A DNA stretch of 64,000 nucleotides, taken from the NCBI RefSeq assembly GCF_020184175.1, contig NC_065533.1:59062351-59126350 (forward strand). The letters run 5' to 3'. Positions 32,553 through 44,689 of this stretch are shown in pieces. The notes under the pieces were generated by a model. It made no database searches, was not told the origin of the DNA, and saw only the letters and a list, made by a program, of their open reading frames with translations. Each line of letters opens with the position of its first letter. Positions within the stretch are counted from its first letter, which is position 1. Origin of the DNA: Aphis gossypii. Its lineage: Eukaryota; Arthropoda; Insecta; Hemiptera; Aphididae. The translations under genes and the position numbers were made by a program.

Positions 32553-33273
32553 CAATGCAAGAATCAGTTACTTTAAGTTTATCTGGTAATACAACCACAT
32601 TATCTGTACCTACATTATTGTCCACCAATTGATGTATATGATGACTCGGAAATTGCTTTGTTAAATTTGCAAACATATAATACATTTGCAAACATAAACG
32701 AAACTAATGACAACTTCGAAATATATTTAGAAAACTCCGATCGTTTACTAAATAATAATAAATTTCCAATCTGTTCTATCACACTGAAAAAAGGGTGTTA
32801 CGATATTAAGGATATTAAAAATCAAATTTTGACACAAATAGATGACTTTAATAATGATAACGATTACTTTGGAATAAAATCGACAGAGAAAATAACTATT
32901 GATATCGGGATTGATCAAATAGATTTTAGAACAACCATATTCAGTAATGGTATAATACGTTTTAACGTAAATAACTGTATAGGACCTTTATTGGGGTTTG
33001 AAAAAAAAAGTTATGAACCACGCATGCACATTGATGGTCATCGATCACAGAAAGTTACAAATTTAATCAGTGTTAACTCAATAAAAGTAATGTGTAGTAT
33101 AGCTCAAGGTTCATTCAACAACCACATGTCAAGTCATTCAATTTATGAGTTTTCCTCTGGTGAGAACATAGGGTCGAAGCTGATTCAAACACCGAATAAC
33201 CTAATATATTACAAATTAAATAAAACAAATATCGATTCAATAACTATACAATTAGTTGATCAAGATCATAATC

Positions 33274-35793
33274 TAGGGTGACCATACGTCCTGTTTTTTA
33301 CAGGATTGTCCTTTATTTCAGCGTTGTGTCCTGTTGTCCTGACAAACTTCTTTCAGGACGCTTTTTGTCCTGTTTTTTTGATCAAACAAAATGAATGAAT
33401 TTGAAAACGAAACTTACGAAAGTAATGAATAATGATTATAATTGTAATCTTGTAATTGTCTGAATTTATCAGTATGGAGTATGACGATATGTCTACGAGT
33501 TATAGGAGCTTATCGGAGTTATCGGATTTACCGTTATCTGACTATGCTTTCGATTCTATCTATTTACCTATATCACTGAAAATACGTTTTGTGAATACGG
33601 CGAATAGCGAATAGCTATTATTTTGGTTCCAACAATCGTTGAGTGTTGTCGACTTGTTGATAATCGTTAATATAATATTTTACAATTTTAGGAAAGTAAT
33701 CTATTAAAATGCCTAAGCGAAGGTTCGTATTTACTCCCAGCTTGAAAGTTGAATTTCCGTATTTAAGAGATAGTGATGAAATCGGAAAAGTTTTATGTAA
33801 TGTATGTAAATCAGTTTTTTCAATAGAAAACGGTGGTCGTTCAGATATAACACAACATGCTAAACAAAAGAAACATTTATTGGCCGTATCAAGCAGTTCT
33901 TCAAATAAGGTAACGACTTTTTTCACTAATGTACAGTCAACAAATGAAAGCAAACGTATTGCGGCGGAAGAGGGTCTTTTTGCATATCATACTATCATAC
34001 ACAATCATTCATTCAGGTCTATGGATTGTACAACATCAATTATAAAAAAAATTTACGAAAAAAAATTTTCGTGTGCTCGTACAAAATGTGAATCTATAAT
34101 TGTGAAGGTAATAGCTCCTTTTGCCATTCAACAGATGTTAGATGAACTAAAATCCGTTAAATTTTTAACAATTATGGTGGACACATCAAACCATAAAAAT
34201 TTAACACTGGTTCCAATTCTGATTCGGTATTTTAACCCCCAAGAAGGGGTAAAAATTAAAGTGTTAGAATTTATGAATTTAAAAGGAGAAACATCAAATA
34301 TTTTATCAGATTACATACTGAATGTTTTAAAAAAATATAATTTATTAAATAATGTTGTTGCATTTTCGGGTGACAACTGCAATACAAATTTTGGTGGCGT
34401 CTCGAGAAAAGGCACAAATAACGTTTTTGCAATTCTAAATGAAAAATTAAAAAGAAATATTTCCGGTATTGGCTGTGCTGCTCATATTCTGCACAATGCT
34501 ATGCATAGTAGTGCTGATATTTTGCCAACTGACATTGTACTCATAATTAATAAAATATTTCAGTATTTTCATATTTATACAGTTCGTACGGAAAAATTGA
34601 AGGATTTTTGCGATTTTGTCAGTATTAAGTACAAAAATATTTTAGGATCTGTAAAAACGCGTTGGTTATCTCTACAGCCAGCTGTTTCTAGAATAATAGA
34701 TTTATATCCTGCATTGAAATCATATTTTATGTCACAAGAAAAGTGTCCTACAGTTTTAAGAACTTTTTTTAATGATCCTATATCCATGGCATGGTTATAT
34801 TTTGTACAAAGTCAGTTGAAGGTGGTATGTGATACAATAAAAAGGATAGAAGGTGATCATATATCAGCAGGCGAGGTGTATGAAGAAATTGAAGTGTTAT
34901 GTGGTAAAATAAAAAATCGGAAAAATCAACATTTTTTTTATCAGAGCTAGCTCAACTTATTTCAGATCTTGATAAGAACAAACTGTACAGTGAAAAAAAG
35001 TTTATCGAGATAACTGATGAGTTTTATGACACGTTTTTATTGTACGTGGAAAAATGGGGATATCACTTTGAACCACTAAAAGTTTTTCGTTGGATTCAAG
35101 TACTAGATTTTCCAATTTGGAGTGACATTCAAGAAAGTTTTAAATATATTATTAAGAATAATACAACATTGAAATTCGATGAAGATGAACTTTTTGACGA
35201 ATTTAATCATGTGCTAAATGTAATGAAGGTTAAAATGCAAAACTGGAAAAATGGTTCAAAAACCGAAGATAGGTGGTGTGAAATATTTAAAATTCTAGAA
35301 AAAAATAACATTTTAATTAAATATTTTACGGTTATTTTAGAGTATTCGATGGCTATTCCAGGTACTAACGCGTCGGTAGAAAGAGTATTTTCTATTACAA
35401 ATGTTTTATGGACAGATGAGAAAAATCGATTTCTTGTGGACACAATTAGATCGATAATAATCGTAAAACAACATTTTAAAAATGTTTCATGTACAGAATT
35501 TCATACATTTCTTTTAGAACATCCACAATTATTAAAACTAATTAGTTCTTCAGAAAAATATGAAAAATCATATAGTGAAGACATCTCTGAACAATCGTCA
35601 TCAAAATGAATTAATAAGTTTTTTTAAAAAAGTAAAGTACACGAATTAATCTTATACAGTGTTATTAAAAATTATGTTTAAATTATAAAATATATATAGA
35701 TTATAGATATATATATTAAGTATTAATAAAAAAAAATTAAATTATTATTAATTTTGTCCTGTATTTTTTTTTTTTTAAATATGGTCACCCTAT
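33274..35793 (+). mobile_element. hAT element with perfect TIR and 8-bp target duplication
   Basis: 2520 bp, beginning TAGGGTGACCATA and ending TATGGTCACCCTA, a 13-bp terminal inverted repeat with no mismatch. It is flanked by TCATAATC at 33266-33273 and 35794-35801, the 8-bp duplication expected for hAT. It lies inside the penton-like gene. Confidence 0.95.
33709..35609 (+). pseudogene. hAT transposase (zinc finger plus hATC domain), one frameshift
   Basis: ATG at 33709; 413 codons, then a frame change and a further frame to TAA at 35607-35609. The N-terminus has a BED-like finger: CNVCKSVFS with ITQHAKQKKH. Next come LTIMVDTSNHKN (first Asp), FSGDNCNTNFGG (second Asp), GCAAHILHNAMH (C-x2-H motif near 250) and VKTRWLSLQPAV. 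After a run of eight T at about 34930-34937, where a one-base indel shifts the frame, the C-terminal dimerisation region has PGTNASVERVFSITN. These are the usual hAT DDE and hATC features. Only the T-run indel prevents a full-length protein, so this copy is young. Confidence 0.88.
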
Positions 35794-35863
35794 CATAATC
35801 CGATAAACAATTTAGGTGAGAAATTAATAATCAATCTACATATTAAACGTTACGGATCTTAAT

Positions 35864-36022
35864 ATGGGATTAAAATTTAATATAAGCCCATTACATAAAA
35901 TAAATCTTGTTAGTCCAAAGACTAAAGCGGTACCGGTAACATCGAATAAAGTAAAAAAACTAACAACGAAAAATAAAACAATTTTAAAGGCTTTAGGTTA
36001 TAAATTAAAGCAGAATGCCTGA
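35864..36022 (+). CDS. Small basic Polinton ORF, 52 aa
   Basis: ATG at 35864, two nt after the penton-like stop; ends TGA 36020-36022, overlapping the start of the capsid gene (ATGCCTGA). Very Lys-rich (KLTTKNKTILKALGYKLKQ). Tight spacing and overlap argue that it is a real gene of the capsid cluster. Function unknown; nucleic-acid binding is plausible from charge. Confidence 0.5.
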   Translation: MGLKFNISPLHKINLVSPKTKAVPVTSNKVKKLTTKNKTILKALGYKLKQNA

Positions 36023-37701
36023 AAGTGATATTTTAGATATAAGTTCACCATTTGAAACCGATTCTAAAATTACGAAAATCGAATATCATTCATATACACC
36101 GTATACAACTTCATTTAATAATAACGATGAAATACGTATATCAATTCAACAAACAGATGTTTATCCGTATCTGAATGAATATTTAGAAGGTCAAGTATCA
36201 GATGCTGGAAAAGTAAAACTTACTAATAACGGTTTTTCCTATCTCTTTGATCAAATACGACTTGAAATCAATGGGATAGAAGTAGATAGTACACGTGTAC
36301 TTGGTATTACTAGTTCGTTAAAAGGTTATCTATCAGGTACACCTGATAATTATAATTGTTATGAAAATGCTGGTTGGATTTTTAAAAATAGTTCAAACCC
36401 AGCAAATAATAATGGAGAATTTAGTGCATGCATTCCGTTGAAATATTGGTTAGGTCTATTTGAAGACTTTAAAAAGATATTAGTTAATTCTAGATTAGAA
36501 CTAATATTAACTCGATGTCATAGCGATTTAAACGCTCTAAAGGTAATAACCAGTGCAAGTACAAATTCTGGAAAAGTTGTTTTGAATAAAATAGTTTGGA
36601 AGGTTCCACATATTACTGTTGATGATGAAGAAAGGTTAAAATTATTAAAACTTATTGAAAAAGAAAAAAGTTTGTTTATCCCGTTCAGATCTTTTGAAAC
36701 TTTTGAATATCCTGAACTCGGAACCACAAAAAAAGTAGTGCGTAACTTGAAGACAGCATCAAAATTAGAAAAACCACGATTTATCATAATTGGATTACAA
36801 AAAGGACGTAAAAATTCGTTAGAAAAAGATTGTAGTATATTGGATCACTGTAATATAAAAACGTTAAAGTATTTCTTAACTCAATAGCTTATCCATATGA
36901 TAATTTGAATTTAGATTTTACGAAAAATAATTTCACCTTATTATATGATATGTATACATCGTTTCAAGAATCGTACTATGAAAAAAATATACGAAACCCC
37001 ATATTAAGTCCCTCTATTTTTCTATCGAACGCTCCAATTGTAGTTATCGATATTTCAAAACAGAACGATTGGCTACAGCATCATCAGTAGATGTTCAATT
37101 GGAAATTGAAGCATCGGAATCTCTTACAGGTTGACACGGTCGTGTCTCACGAATACCGCGATCTCACCCGCTAGACCCCCTTGCCTAGGTATCACCACTC
37201 GTTCGATAATCAATCGGGACACCCGAGCGATTAATCGAACCAGTTTCTGAGTCGGCGATGAGCCCCGAAGCTCCCGCGGCGTGGGTGACAACCACCGAGA
37301 GCTTCGGCGGCGTTTTTGTCTATCGTTAACCGTTGTTACGATCGATCCCCGCCCGCCGCCGTTCAATCATAAGTCCGTGCGTTTTCCGCGACTTATTGTG
37401 TATTTGATTTGGTTGTTTTTCTTTTATTTACTTCGTCTTAACACGAACGTGATTTTTCTTGTATTATACAATATATACATATTATTATATATATATCTAA
37501 ACTTTCGTTTCTCTAATTATTTACCTTTGTCGTTGCTGTCTTTCTTTTGCTGTGATCTTTCTTTTCATATTGTATTTATATTATAAACCTATTAAATTAT
37601 ATCGTGCTACGTGACAAGGTGTAACTGCTTATTGTTTATTAATTCATGATCGCATTGTTGAATATGTACCTTTTACTAGAGAAGTAAGAAAACTAGTGTG
37701 A
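36015..37701 (+). pseudogene. Polinton major capsid protein (double jelly-roll), frameshifted and split by a solo LTR
   Basis: ATG at 36015; open 290 codons with DILDISSPFETDSKITKI, VYPYLNEYLEGQVSDAG, GFSYLFDQIRLEINGIEVD and IPLKYWLGLFEDFKKI, the usual Polinton hexon-like pattern. A one-base shift near 36880 leads to AYPYDNLNLDFTKNNF and ILSPSIFLSNAP. Another shift near 37070 leads to VDVQLEIEASESLT. A solo LTR (37134-37616) interrupts here. Beyond it the frame continues TAYCLLIHDRIVEYVPF to TGA at 37699-37701. Double jelly-roll proteins build the shell of adenovirus-like capsids. All parts are present but not in one frame. Confidence 0.78.
37134..37616 (+). mobile_element. Solo LTR (483 bp) in the major capsid gene
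   Basis: Begins TGACACGGTCGTGTC and ends GCTACGTGACA. It is flanked by AGGT on both sides (37130-37133 and 37617-37620). The capsid frame is continuous when the LTR and one AGGT are left out. CpG-rich first half, T-rich second half. A second, inverted copy is at 38128-38630. Confidence 0.85.
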
Positions 37702-38127
37702 ATAATACTAAAAAACTGATTTATTTAAAATACTAGATGTTAAATACTATTATCAATTTAAAATAAATAAACAAAATGATAATAAAAAAAAAAAAGTTTT
37801 TATTTATTTTAGAAATTTAAACGAAAATGATTTGTTTATCTAATAACTAATCATGTTTTATTTTCAGTAAAAGTAATAGGGAGCATTTTTATACTGTAAG
37901 AAGGACATTCCGCTTTAAACATTTTTCGTGTCCCTATAAAAATGGTGCCAAACGCCTCATGGTTTCCTTGAAACAATGTGGGGCGACTGGCTCCATTTTA
38001 CAGCGGGAATTTCTTACACTGCAAGGGGACAATACCCCCTCAAACTTTTTTCATCTCCGCTGAAAAATGGAGCCAGACACCCCATATTTATACTACTTTT
38101 GATGTACGATTCCTTGGGGAGCCAATT
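37702..38127. repeat. Repeat-rich segment after the capsid gene, possible Polinton end region
   Basis: From about 37880, short blocks recur in both orientations: GGACATTCCGCTTTAAAC / GGGACAATACCCCCTCAAAC, ATGGTGCCAAACGCC / ATGGAGCCAGACACC, and CTCCATTTTACAGCGG / CTCCGCTGAAAAATGG. It recalls the repeat at 63.16-63.31 kb (CAGCGGAGAAAAAAAAAGTTTGAGGGG; split as CAGCGGAGAAA and AGTTTGAGGGG), which lies at the far end of the other Polinton. I infer terminal or subterminal Polinton DNA. Confidence 0.4.
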
Positions 38128-38630
38128 TGTCACGTAGCACAATATGATAATAGTAATAATAGGAAACAACGAAAGAAAGCAACAACAAGTGTATATGATA
38201 TTACGGAACAATTAATATAATAATAAAAGAAAAACTAAACTATCGAAAGGAAAATACTTTCGTGGCACAACTCGCAAGAAAAAAAATATAACGAATGAAA
38301 TAGCAAAAAAAAGTCAACAGGAAAAAGAATATATATATATATAAATATAATAATATATATATTTTATATAAAGTCACTGTCGCGACAGATGCGGTCTGCA
38401 AAGGCGGCGGGCGGAGATCAGTCGTAACGCGCGGTTAAAAACAGACAAACGCCGTCGTCGCTCTCGGCGGTCGTCACCCACGCCGCGGGAGCTTCGGGGC
38501 TCATCGCCGACTCAGAAACTGGTTCGATTAATCAATCGGGCGTCCCGATTGATTATCGAACGAGTGATGATACCTAGGCAAGGGGGTCTAGCGGGTGAGA
38601 TAGCGGTATTCGTGCGACACGACCGTGTTA
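38128..38630 (-). mobile_element. Inverted second copy of the solo LTR
   Basis: Reading on the minus strand it starts AACACGGTCGTGTCGCACG and ends GCTACGTGACA at 38128, matching 37134-37616 over its length, with divergence in the middle. No target duplication is seen: AATT lies before 38128 and ACCT after 38630. Left flank is Polinton-like and right flank is the DUF4806-type gene, so this may mark a rearrangement breakpoint. Confidence 0.75.
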
Positions 38631-38676
38631 ACCTTGTAGTTACTTTTTGCCTTTTAATAATTAAAATTATATTCAG

Positions 38677-40363
38677 ATACATCTATATCATCTCAACATA
38701 AAGTAAACGTAAACAGTGATACCATGAACTCTTTAATTGGTAACATTAATGTATCTGAGGATGGTGATGAATTGGCACATATTTGGCAACCTGGTAAGCA
38801 CAAATTTAAATATATATAACTTGTAGTTACTTTTTGCCTTTTAATATTTAAAATTGTATTCAGGTACGCCTAAATCATCACATTATAAAGGAGATTGTGA
38901 TGTTATAACCTTGCATACTTCAATTGGTAAAGTTAATGTATCTGAAGATGGTAATGAATTGGCACATGTTTGGCAACCAAGTAAGCACATATTTATATAT
39001 AATTTTGTAGTTAATTTTTGCCCTTTAAATATAATTAAAATTTTATTTAGGTACATCTAAATCATCTAGACATAAAGTAAATGGTGATGCTGTAATCATG
39101 GATTCTTCAATTGGTAAAATGAATGTTTTTGATGAACCACCATACAAATATCAACCTGGTAAATACAAATACTTAAACATACATATTTTGTACTTGTTAC
39201 TTATTGCTCTTTAAATGTAATTAATCTTGTTTTTTAAACTTGTAAATAAATAATAATTGATAAACAGTAATTGGTTTAATAAAATTATAATTTACTATTT
39301 AGATATGGCAAATTATATTTCAAATAAGAATTGTATTTCTCCAGAAATGTTTGAAAGTTCCACTTATTATAACAATAATGATAGTCTAAAATCATCAACT
39401 CCAATACAACTAAATAAAAAAACTACTGTTCGAAAACTGTTCACACCACCATTATCTCCTGTCACCAAAAATTAACAATCATAACGGTTATCATCATATT
39501 TTAGTTTAAATTTAAAATCAACTTAATCATATATGCATAATATGAGGATGTTATTTTTTTTTTTACAGTTAATAACGAATTGCAGATGAAATATATATCT
39601 ACATTCATACCAAAGATAAATATTAAATTAAACAAAATAATGTTAAATCAAGAAAAATACAATGATATGTTAAATGAAATTTATTCAATATTAAGAAAAT
39701 CACAAAATATGAACGACAGCATTATTGAAAATATAATTTTAACTGGGTTTCCAATTGACAATTTAGCTTCTTTTAATGAAGTAGAGAAAAAAACTTAAAA
39801 ATGACAATGTGTTTTACAAACAGTTGGTAAGTTTTTATAATAATAATACTTTTACTTAATTAAGTCAAAGACAGTGTCAACGCACTTGGTTTTCTCTAAT
39901 GCACAAGTAACAGTTCAATTCCAAATATTGTTAGTATATACTTGAATATTGTTTGGAATACATTAAAAAAATGTTTTTAATGAAAAAATCCTTTTTTTGG
40001 TAAAGCATTTTATTCCTATAAAAAAAATAATTGTTTATTATAACAATAATTTTTTGCCCTGATATATTTCTTGAAATTATAATTTCAAACAAATAAAAAT
40101 TGGATCTGTTTATGGTTCAAAAAGAGAAAAAAAATAGTTTCCTAAAATATTTTTAGGTAAAAAAATTACAAGAGATGAGAGGTAATGATTTATGCATGGT
40201 GACTAAATGCATAATGGATACATTAATTACTGATAATTTTGATAAACAAATGTCACTTACTGGTCGTGGTTCAAACAATAAAAAAGATGATAAAATTGCG
40301 CTAAAATGTTTAACATTGTACAAATTAGTAATGAATGAGTATAGTATCAAAATATTGTATTAG
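38677..40363 (+). pseudogene. DUF4806-type gene with a triplicated exon, frameshifted
   Basis: Exon-like units: 38677-38793, 38864-38981 and 39051-39158 are tandem copies (each about 108-118 bp; INVSEDGDELAHIWQPG / VNVSEDGNELAHVWQPS / MNVFDEPPYKYQPG) separated by about 70-bp introns that are also similar. Later exons lie at about 39302-39474, 39568-39797 and 40157-40363. The last two encode NDSIIENIILTGFPIDNLASF (split: NDSIIENIILTG, FPIDNLASF) and LVMNEYSIKI; FP-x-L spacing, a short GRGSNNKK segment and the closing helix fit the DUF4806 domain. An A-run shift near 39787 breaks the fifth exon. DUF4806 proteins are common in aphid genomes, with unknown function. The 5' end is missing, cut at the LTR boundary. 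Confidence 0.55.
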
Positions 40364-40901
40364 TATTATTGCATTTCGTTACACTAATGACAATACCACG
40401 TAACTGACATTTTATCGAAAATGAGTATTATACATCAAAAAAATTTTAAGCTCCTTGCGCACATATTTTATAACCAAAGACTACCTATAAATCTTTGTTA
40501 TTTCCCTCTAAAATCACGTTTAAGTGATACCGTGTATCTACTTTTGAACTGCGATAACACGTAACTACACAATTTAGCATTGTGTTTTCAATGTGAACAT
40601 CAGTCATCAACAATATTATATAATTTGGCGTCAAAACTCAGGTAATTAATTTTTTTTTTTTTGTAATATGATGTGTGTAGGTTAAGTGTAAAGTCTTTTA
40701 CAAAACATTGTTTAATAACAATTAACCCATAGTACTTTACGTAGACGTACAAATTGTTACTTTAGATACGTGTTATTACCTATTTTTCCACAGTCGTAAT
40801 ACAAGTTTATTTTAAATTTTTTTAGTAGTTACGTGATATTACCTACAACGAATTAATATTATTATTATATTTTATGTTATTATCTTATAGTAAGTTGTAA
40901 A

Positions 40902-43271
40902 AATGACATCTAAATCAAGGATTAAATTAATGATGGATATGTCTACTAGTGACAAAGCTACTATAGAAAAAAATAGTTCAATTATTGTATCAAAAACAAT
41001 TTTAAAAAATGATATTCGTCAACCTAATCCATTAGTATCAAGTAATAATGTATTAAATAATTTGTTTTAATGTTAAACTATTTCAAACATCAAAATATAT
41101 TTATGATTTAGGTGACAACACATCAAATAAACTAATGCATACTAGTCAGAATAAGATTGAACTTGATCCAAACATTGAAGAAAATATGTTGTCAGAGCCT
41201 TATTTTACTTTAGAAAATATATTTTCTGATGATATCTTTATAGAATATGAGGATCATGAATTGGACGTTCCTGCAGAATATGCTAATAATAATATTATAG
41301 TTGATGAAAACAGAAATGAGAATGAAAATTACTTGGAAGTCATAAATATGAACACAAATGTGAATGAAAATTATTTGGAAGACATAAATATGAATACAAA
41401 TGAGAATGAATATTACTTGGAAGACATTAATATGAACACAGATAATGTAATAGGCGTAAAACGAAACAGAACATCACAAGAAGAAAAGTGGAAAAGAAAA
41501 AATAATAAACACAAAAGAATGACTGGCCAAGAATATATTGGATTTCAACGAAAAGGAAAAGTAGTAGAGCATAATGTTGTAAGAGAACCAAGAAGTTTAG
41601 GAGATATGTGTACTTCTAGATTTTGTTTAAAAGCAGTTAATCGTTTTTGTAATCAATTTGATGAAAGCCAAAGGAAAGAAATTTTTTTTAAATTTTGGAA
41701 CTCTTCATGGGAAGAGAAAAAAATTTATGTTTTGAGTCTGGTTATTACAATTGAACCAAAAAGAGACACAACTGGTTGTAAAATATACAGTAGAAGATCA
41801 AATACTTTTAAGTACCAACTCAGATATAAAGATTCAGCACCCAAGTGTGTCTGTAAAAAAATGTTCTTAGGAACACTTGGGTTAAAAGAATTTATGGTTC
41901 GAAATTGGGTTCAACAATCAGAACATGGTCTACTAACTAATCATTCTATCATTGCATTGAATAATAATACTATTGAGTCTAAAAAAACAGTCACCTCAAA
42001 GTATTGCCAAGAGAACATTATTTGCCAACCGAGTTGAAGATATAAAAAATTGGTTTAATTCACTAGCAAAAATGCCTTCACACTATTGCCGTAAAAGAAC
42101 TAAACGATTATACTTAGAAGGACCTTTTAATAGCCTAAATGAAGTATTTGAAATTTATAAACAACATTGTGTTGAAAATCAAACATATCTTCCTTTTAGT
42201 AAATGTTATTTTTCAAATTTCATGAAAGAAAACAATTTTTCAATCTTTATCCCTAAAAATGATCAATGTGATGTGTGCTGTGCTTATGAAACAGGACAGA
42301 TATCTGAAGATGACTATGCAGAACACGTAGCTCTTAAAATCAGGGCAAGGGAAGAAAAAGAAACAGATAAATAACAAGCCATTGAAAATAAGTGTTATTG
42401 TTTTACAGTTGATATGCAAGCAGTAAAACTCTGTCCTTCCATACATGCTAGTGCTTTATACTATGCAATGAAACTTAAAGTTCATAACTATACAATTTAC
42501 AATTTGGCTACAGGTGATTGCTCAAATTATTGGTGGCAAGAATCTGAAGGAGATTTAGAGGCTTCTATTTTTGCCACAATACTTACTAAGCACTTGGAAA
42601 ATAAATGTATTAAGCCATTACCTATAATAATATACTCAGATGGCTGTGGATACCAGAATAGAAATTCTATCATGTCAAATGCCTTACTTAAGTTTTCTAA
42701 ACTCAAAAATATAACAATTGAACAAAAATTTCTTATTAAAGGACATACCCAAATGGAATGTGATGGTATCCACAGCTTAATAGAACGAAAATTAAAAAAC
42801 AGAGATATTTTTCTCCCATATGACTATGTAAAAACAACTATGGAAGCTCGAATGTATCCTAATAAACTGGAAGCTATACTTTTAACCCATGATTATTTTT
42901 TGGATTTTAAATCGTTAAGAGAATATCAATCAATTAGACCGGGGTATAATAAAGGGGATCCTGAGGTCAAAGACCTCCGAGCATTGATGTATGACCCATC
43001 ATCAAATAGCATATATTTTAAACTTATATTCGATGAACCATATTGCAAGATTCCTCAAAAAGCTACAAGACAAAAACAACATTCAAATGACAATACTACA
43101 AAAGACTTTTTTTCAAGTTTAAACCGTTTGTATGAAAATCCATTACCCATTACTTTATCAAAGTGGCAAGATTTGCAAAACATTAAGAAAGTTCTGCCAG
43201 TTGATGTCCATCCATTTTATGATGCCTTGCCTCATTGTAACAATTTAAAACCTCGGAAAGGAAATATTTAA
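40902..43271 (+). pseudogene. DUF7869-type putative transposase, frameshift and stop
   Basis: A first exon (from ATG 40902, donor near 41027) is followed by an acceptor TGATTTAG and an exon from 41112. It has three 14-residue repeats (ENYLEDINMNT-like, about 41325-41440), a basic region, and the Cys-rich RYKDSAPKCVCKKMFLGTLG. Near 41990 the frame shifts to HYCRKRTKRLYLEGPF and QCDVCC, then a TAA (42372-42374) interrupts before FTVDMQAVKLCP. The last part has IIIYSDGCGYQNRN and IKGHTQMECDGIHSLIE. The order of DMQ / D-x-C-x2-QN-x-N / GH-x2-M-x-x-D equals that of the gene at 1-1254. Putative DDE-type transposase by motif order; unproven. Confidence 0.6.
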
Positions 43272-43290
43272 ATTGACAAATCAAATTTAT

Positions 43291-43780
43291 TAAAATGAAA
43301 TCAAGTCTGATAATTTTTTATAATTTTAAATTTTGTTATTAGTATTTTAAGTTTTTAATATTCTTAAAATGAAATCAAGTCTGATAAACAATTTATTTTA
43401 TGTGATACTAAATACATTATACTGTTATTTTTTTTCATCATTTTAAAATTTGTTATTAGTATTTTAAGTTTTTAATATTATTAAAATGAAATCAAGTCTG
43501 ATAAACAATTTATTTTATGTGATACTAAATACATTATACTGTTATTTTTTTTCATCATTTTAAAATTTGTTAGTAGTATTTTAAGTTTTTAATATTATTA
43601 AAATGAAATCAAGTCTGATAAACAATTTATTTTATGTGATACTAATTAATACATTATACTGTTATTTTTTTTATAATTTTTAAATTTGTTAGTAGTATTT
43701 TAAGTTTTTAAATAAATGAAATCAAGTCTGATAAACAATTTATTTTATGTTACACTAAATATTATACTATTTAATTTTTA
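43291..43780. repeat. Tandem repeat, four to five copies of about 117 bp
   Basis: Unit contains AAATGAAATCAAGTCTGATA, then TTTATTTTATGTGATACTAA, then TTATTAGTATTTTAAG. The word AAATGAAATCAAGTCTGATA starts at about 43293, 43368, 43485, 43601 and 43717. The first copy is shorter. It immediately follows the stop codon, as the looser AGACTGA repeats do after the gene at 1-1254. Confidence 0.85.
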
Positions 43781-44689
43781 TTAATTTCACTTTAAATTAC
43801 TATACTATAAATAAAATTTAATTTAGCAATTATTTAGCATTTTGTAAAGTAATTGGTTAGGTACCTATAGTATACCCAACAGTTTTACTAGTATTTACCT
43901 ATTTATTTTGTATTTAATTTATTCTTAAAACTTCTTATTGGTAATTGATTGTACAGTTATTATAATATGTTCATTTAGTTACGTGGTATTTCATACTATT
44001 ATTTTGATTGCATCAAGAAGTTAAAATATGCAATAGCTCGTAACTACACATGCAATAACACGTAACTAAATATTTATTTGTGAACATCATGTATCTACCT
44101 TAAAAAACTCGCATTAAGAGGACGTGTTAGTAATTATTATATAAGATTGCTTGTCATTCTTCATTACCATAAACATAAAGAAAAACATTTGATAATTAAA
44201 TAGTTATAAGTCACTATTATTGTAATCAATTATATCAAAATTCAAAATATTAAATCTACAAAGTTAATGGCCTATGGTTAATAATTATGTCATAATACTT
44301 ATTATATTATGTTAATGGGTGGTACCAGGGTACCTATTTGTTTTTGATGATAAATTTTAAATAATATAACTAAATGCCAAATAATATGTTAGCTAAACAT
44401 AACATTATATAAAAAAAAATTAATAATTGTATATACTATACAGCTTAATTAAACAGTAGTTCAACAAAATAATTATTATTATGACTATATAATAGTTTAA
44501 TATTAAATGTTAATGATATATGATAATGGTTTATAAATCTGTATGTTTGTGCTATGTAACACATCACAGCTCATATATCATTTTGACGAATAAGGTTAAT
44601 ATTAGTAAAAAGCAAACCATTTGTGGAGGAATATTTTATTACCATATAGGTACATTTATAATTATTGTGCTAAATATGTTTAAAAATCG

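Larger units (their letters stand above)
32555..35862 (+). pseudogene. Polinton penton-like minor capsid protein, frameshifted and split by a hAT element
   Basis: ATG at 32555 (MQESVTLSLSGNTTTLSVP); a shift near 32615 moves to the frame starting PPIDVYDDSEIALLNL, which stays open to 33273 and includes FPICSITLKKGCYDIKDI and GPLLGFEKKSYEP. At 33274 a hAT element interrupts it. Past 35801 the same frame continues (INNLGEKLIINLHIKRYGS) to TAA at 35860-35862. The pattern resembles the single jelly-roll penton proteins of Polintons, which form capsid vertices. Assignment by order within the cluster and general similarity. Confidence 0.6.
40390..44110 (+). mobile_element. Second DUF7869 element with its own subterminal motif
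   Basis: Near both ends a CACGTAACTA / TAGTTACGTG word recurs: left at about 40396, 40556, 40768 and 40828; right at 43977, 44038 and 44056. ATACCACGTAACT (left) and AGTTACGTGGTAT (right) form a 13-bp inverted pair about 3.6 kb apart. Between them lies the DUF7869-type gene and a tandem repeat. Exact ends are unclear. Confidence 0.5.

Noticed and set aside
37124..37586. Open frames at 37124-37366 and 37281-37586
   Set aside because: They lie within the solo LTR and show no domain.
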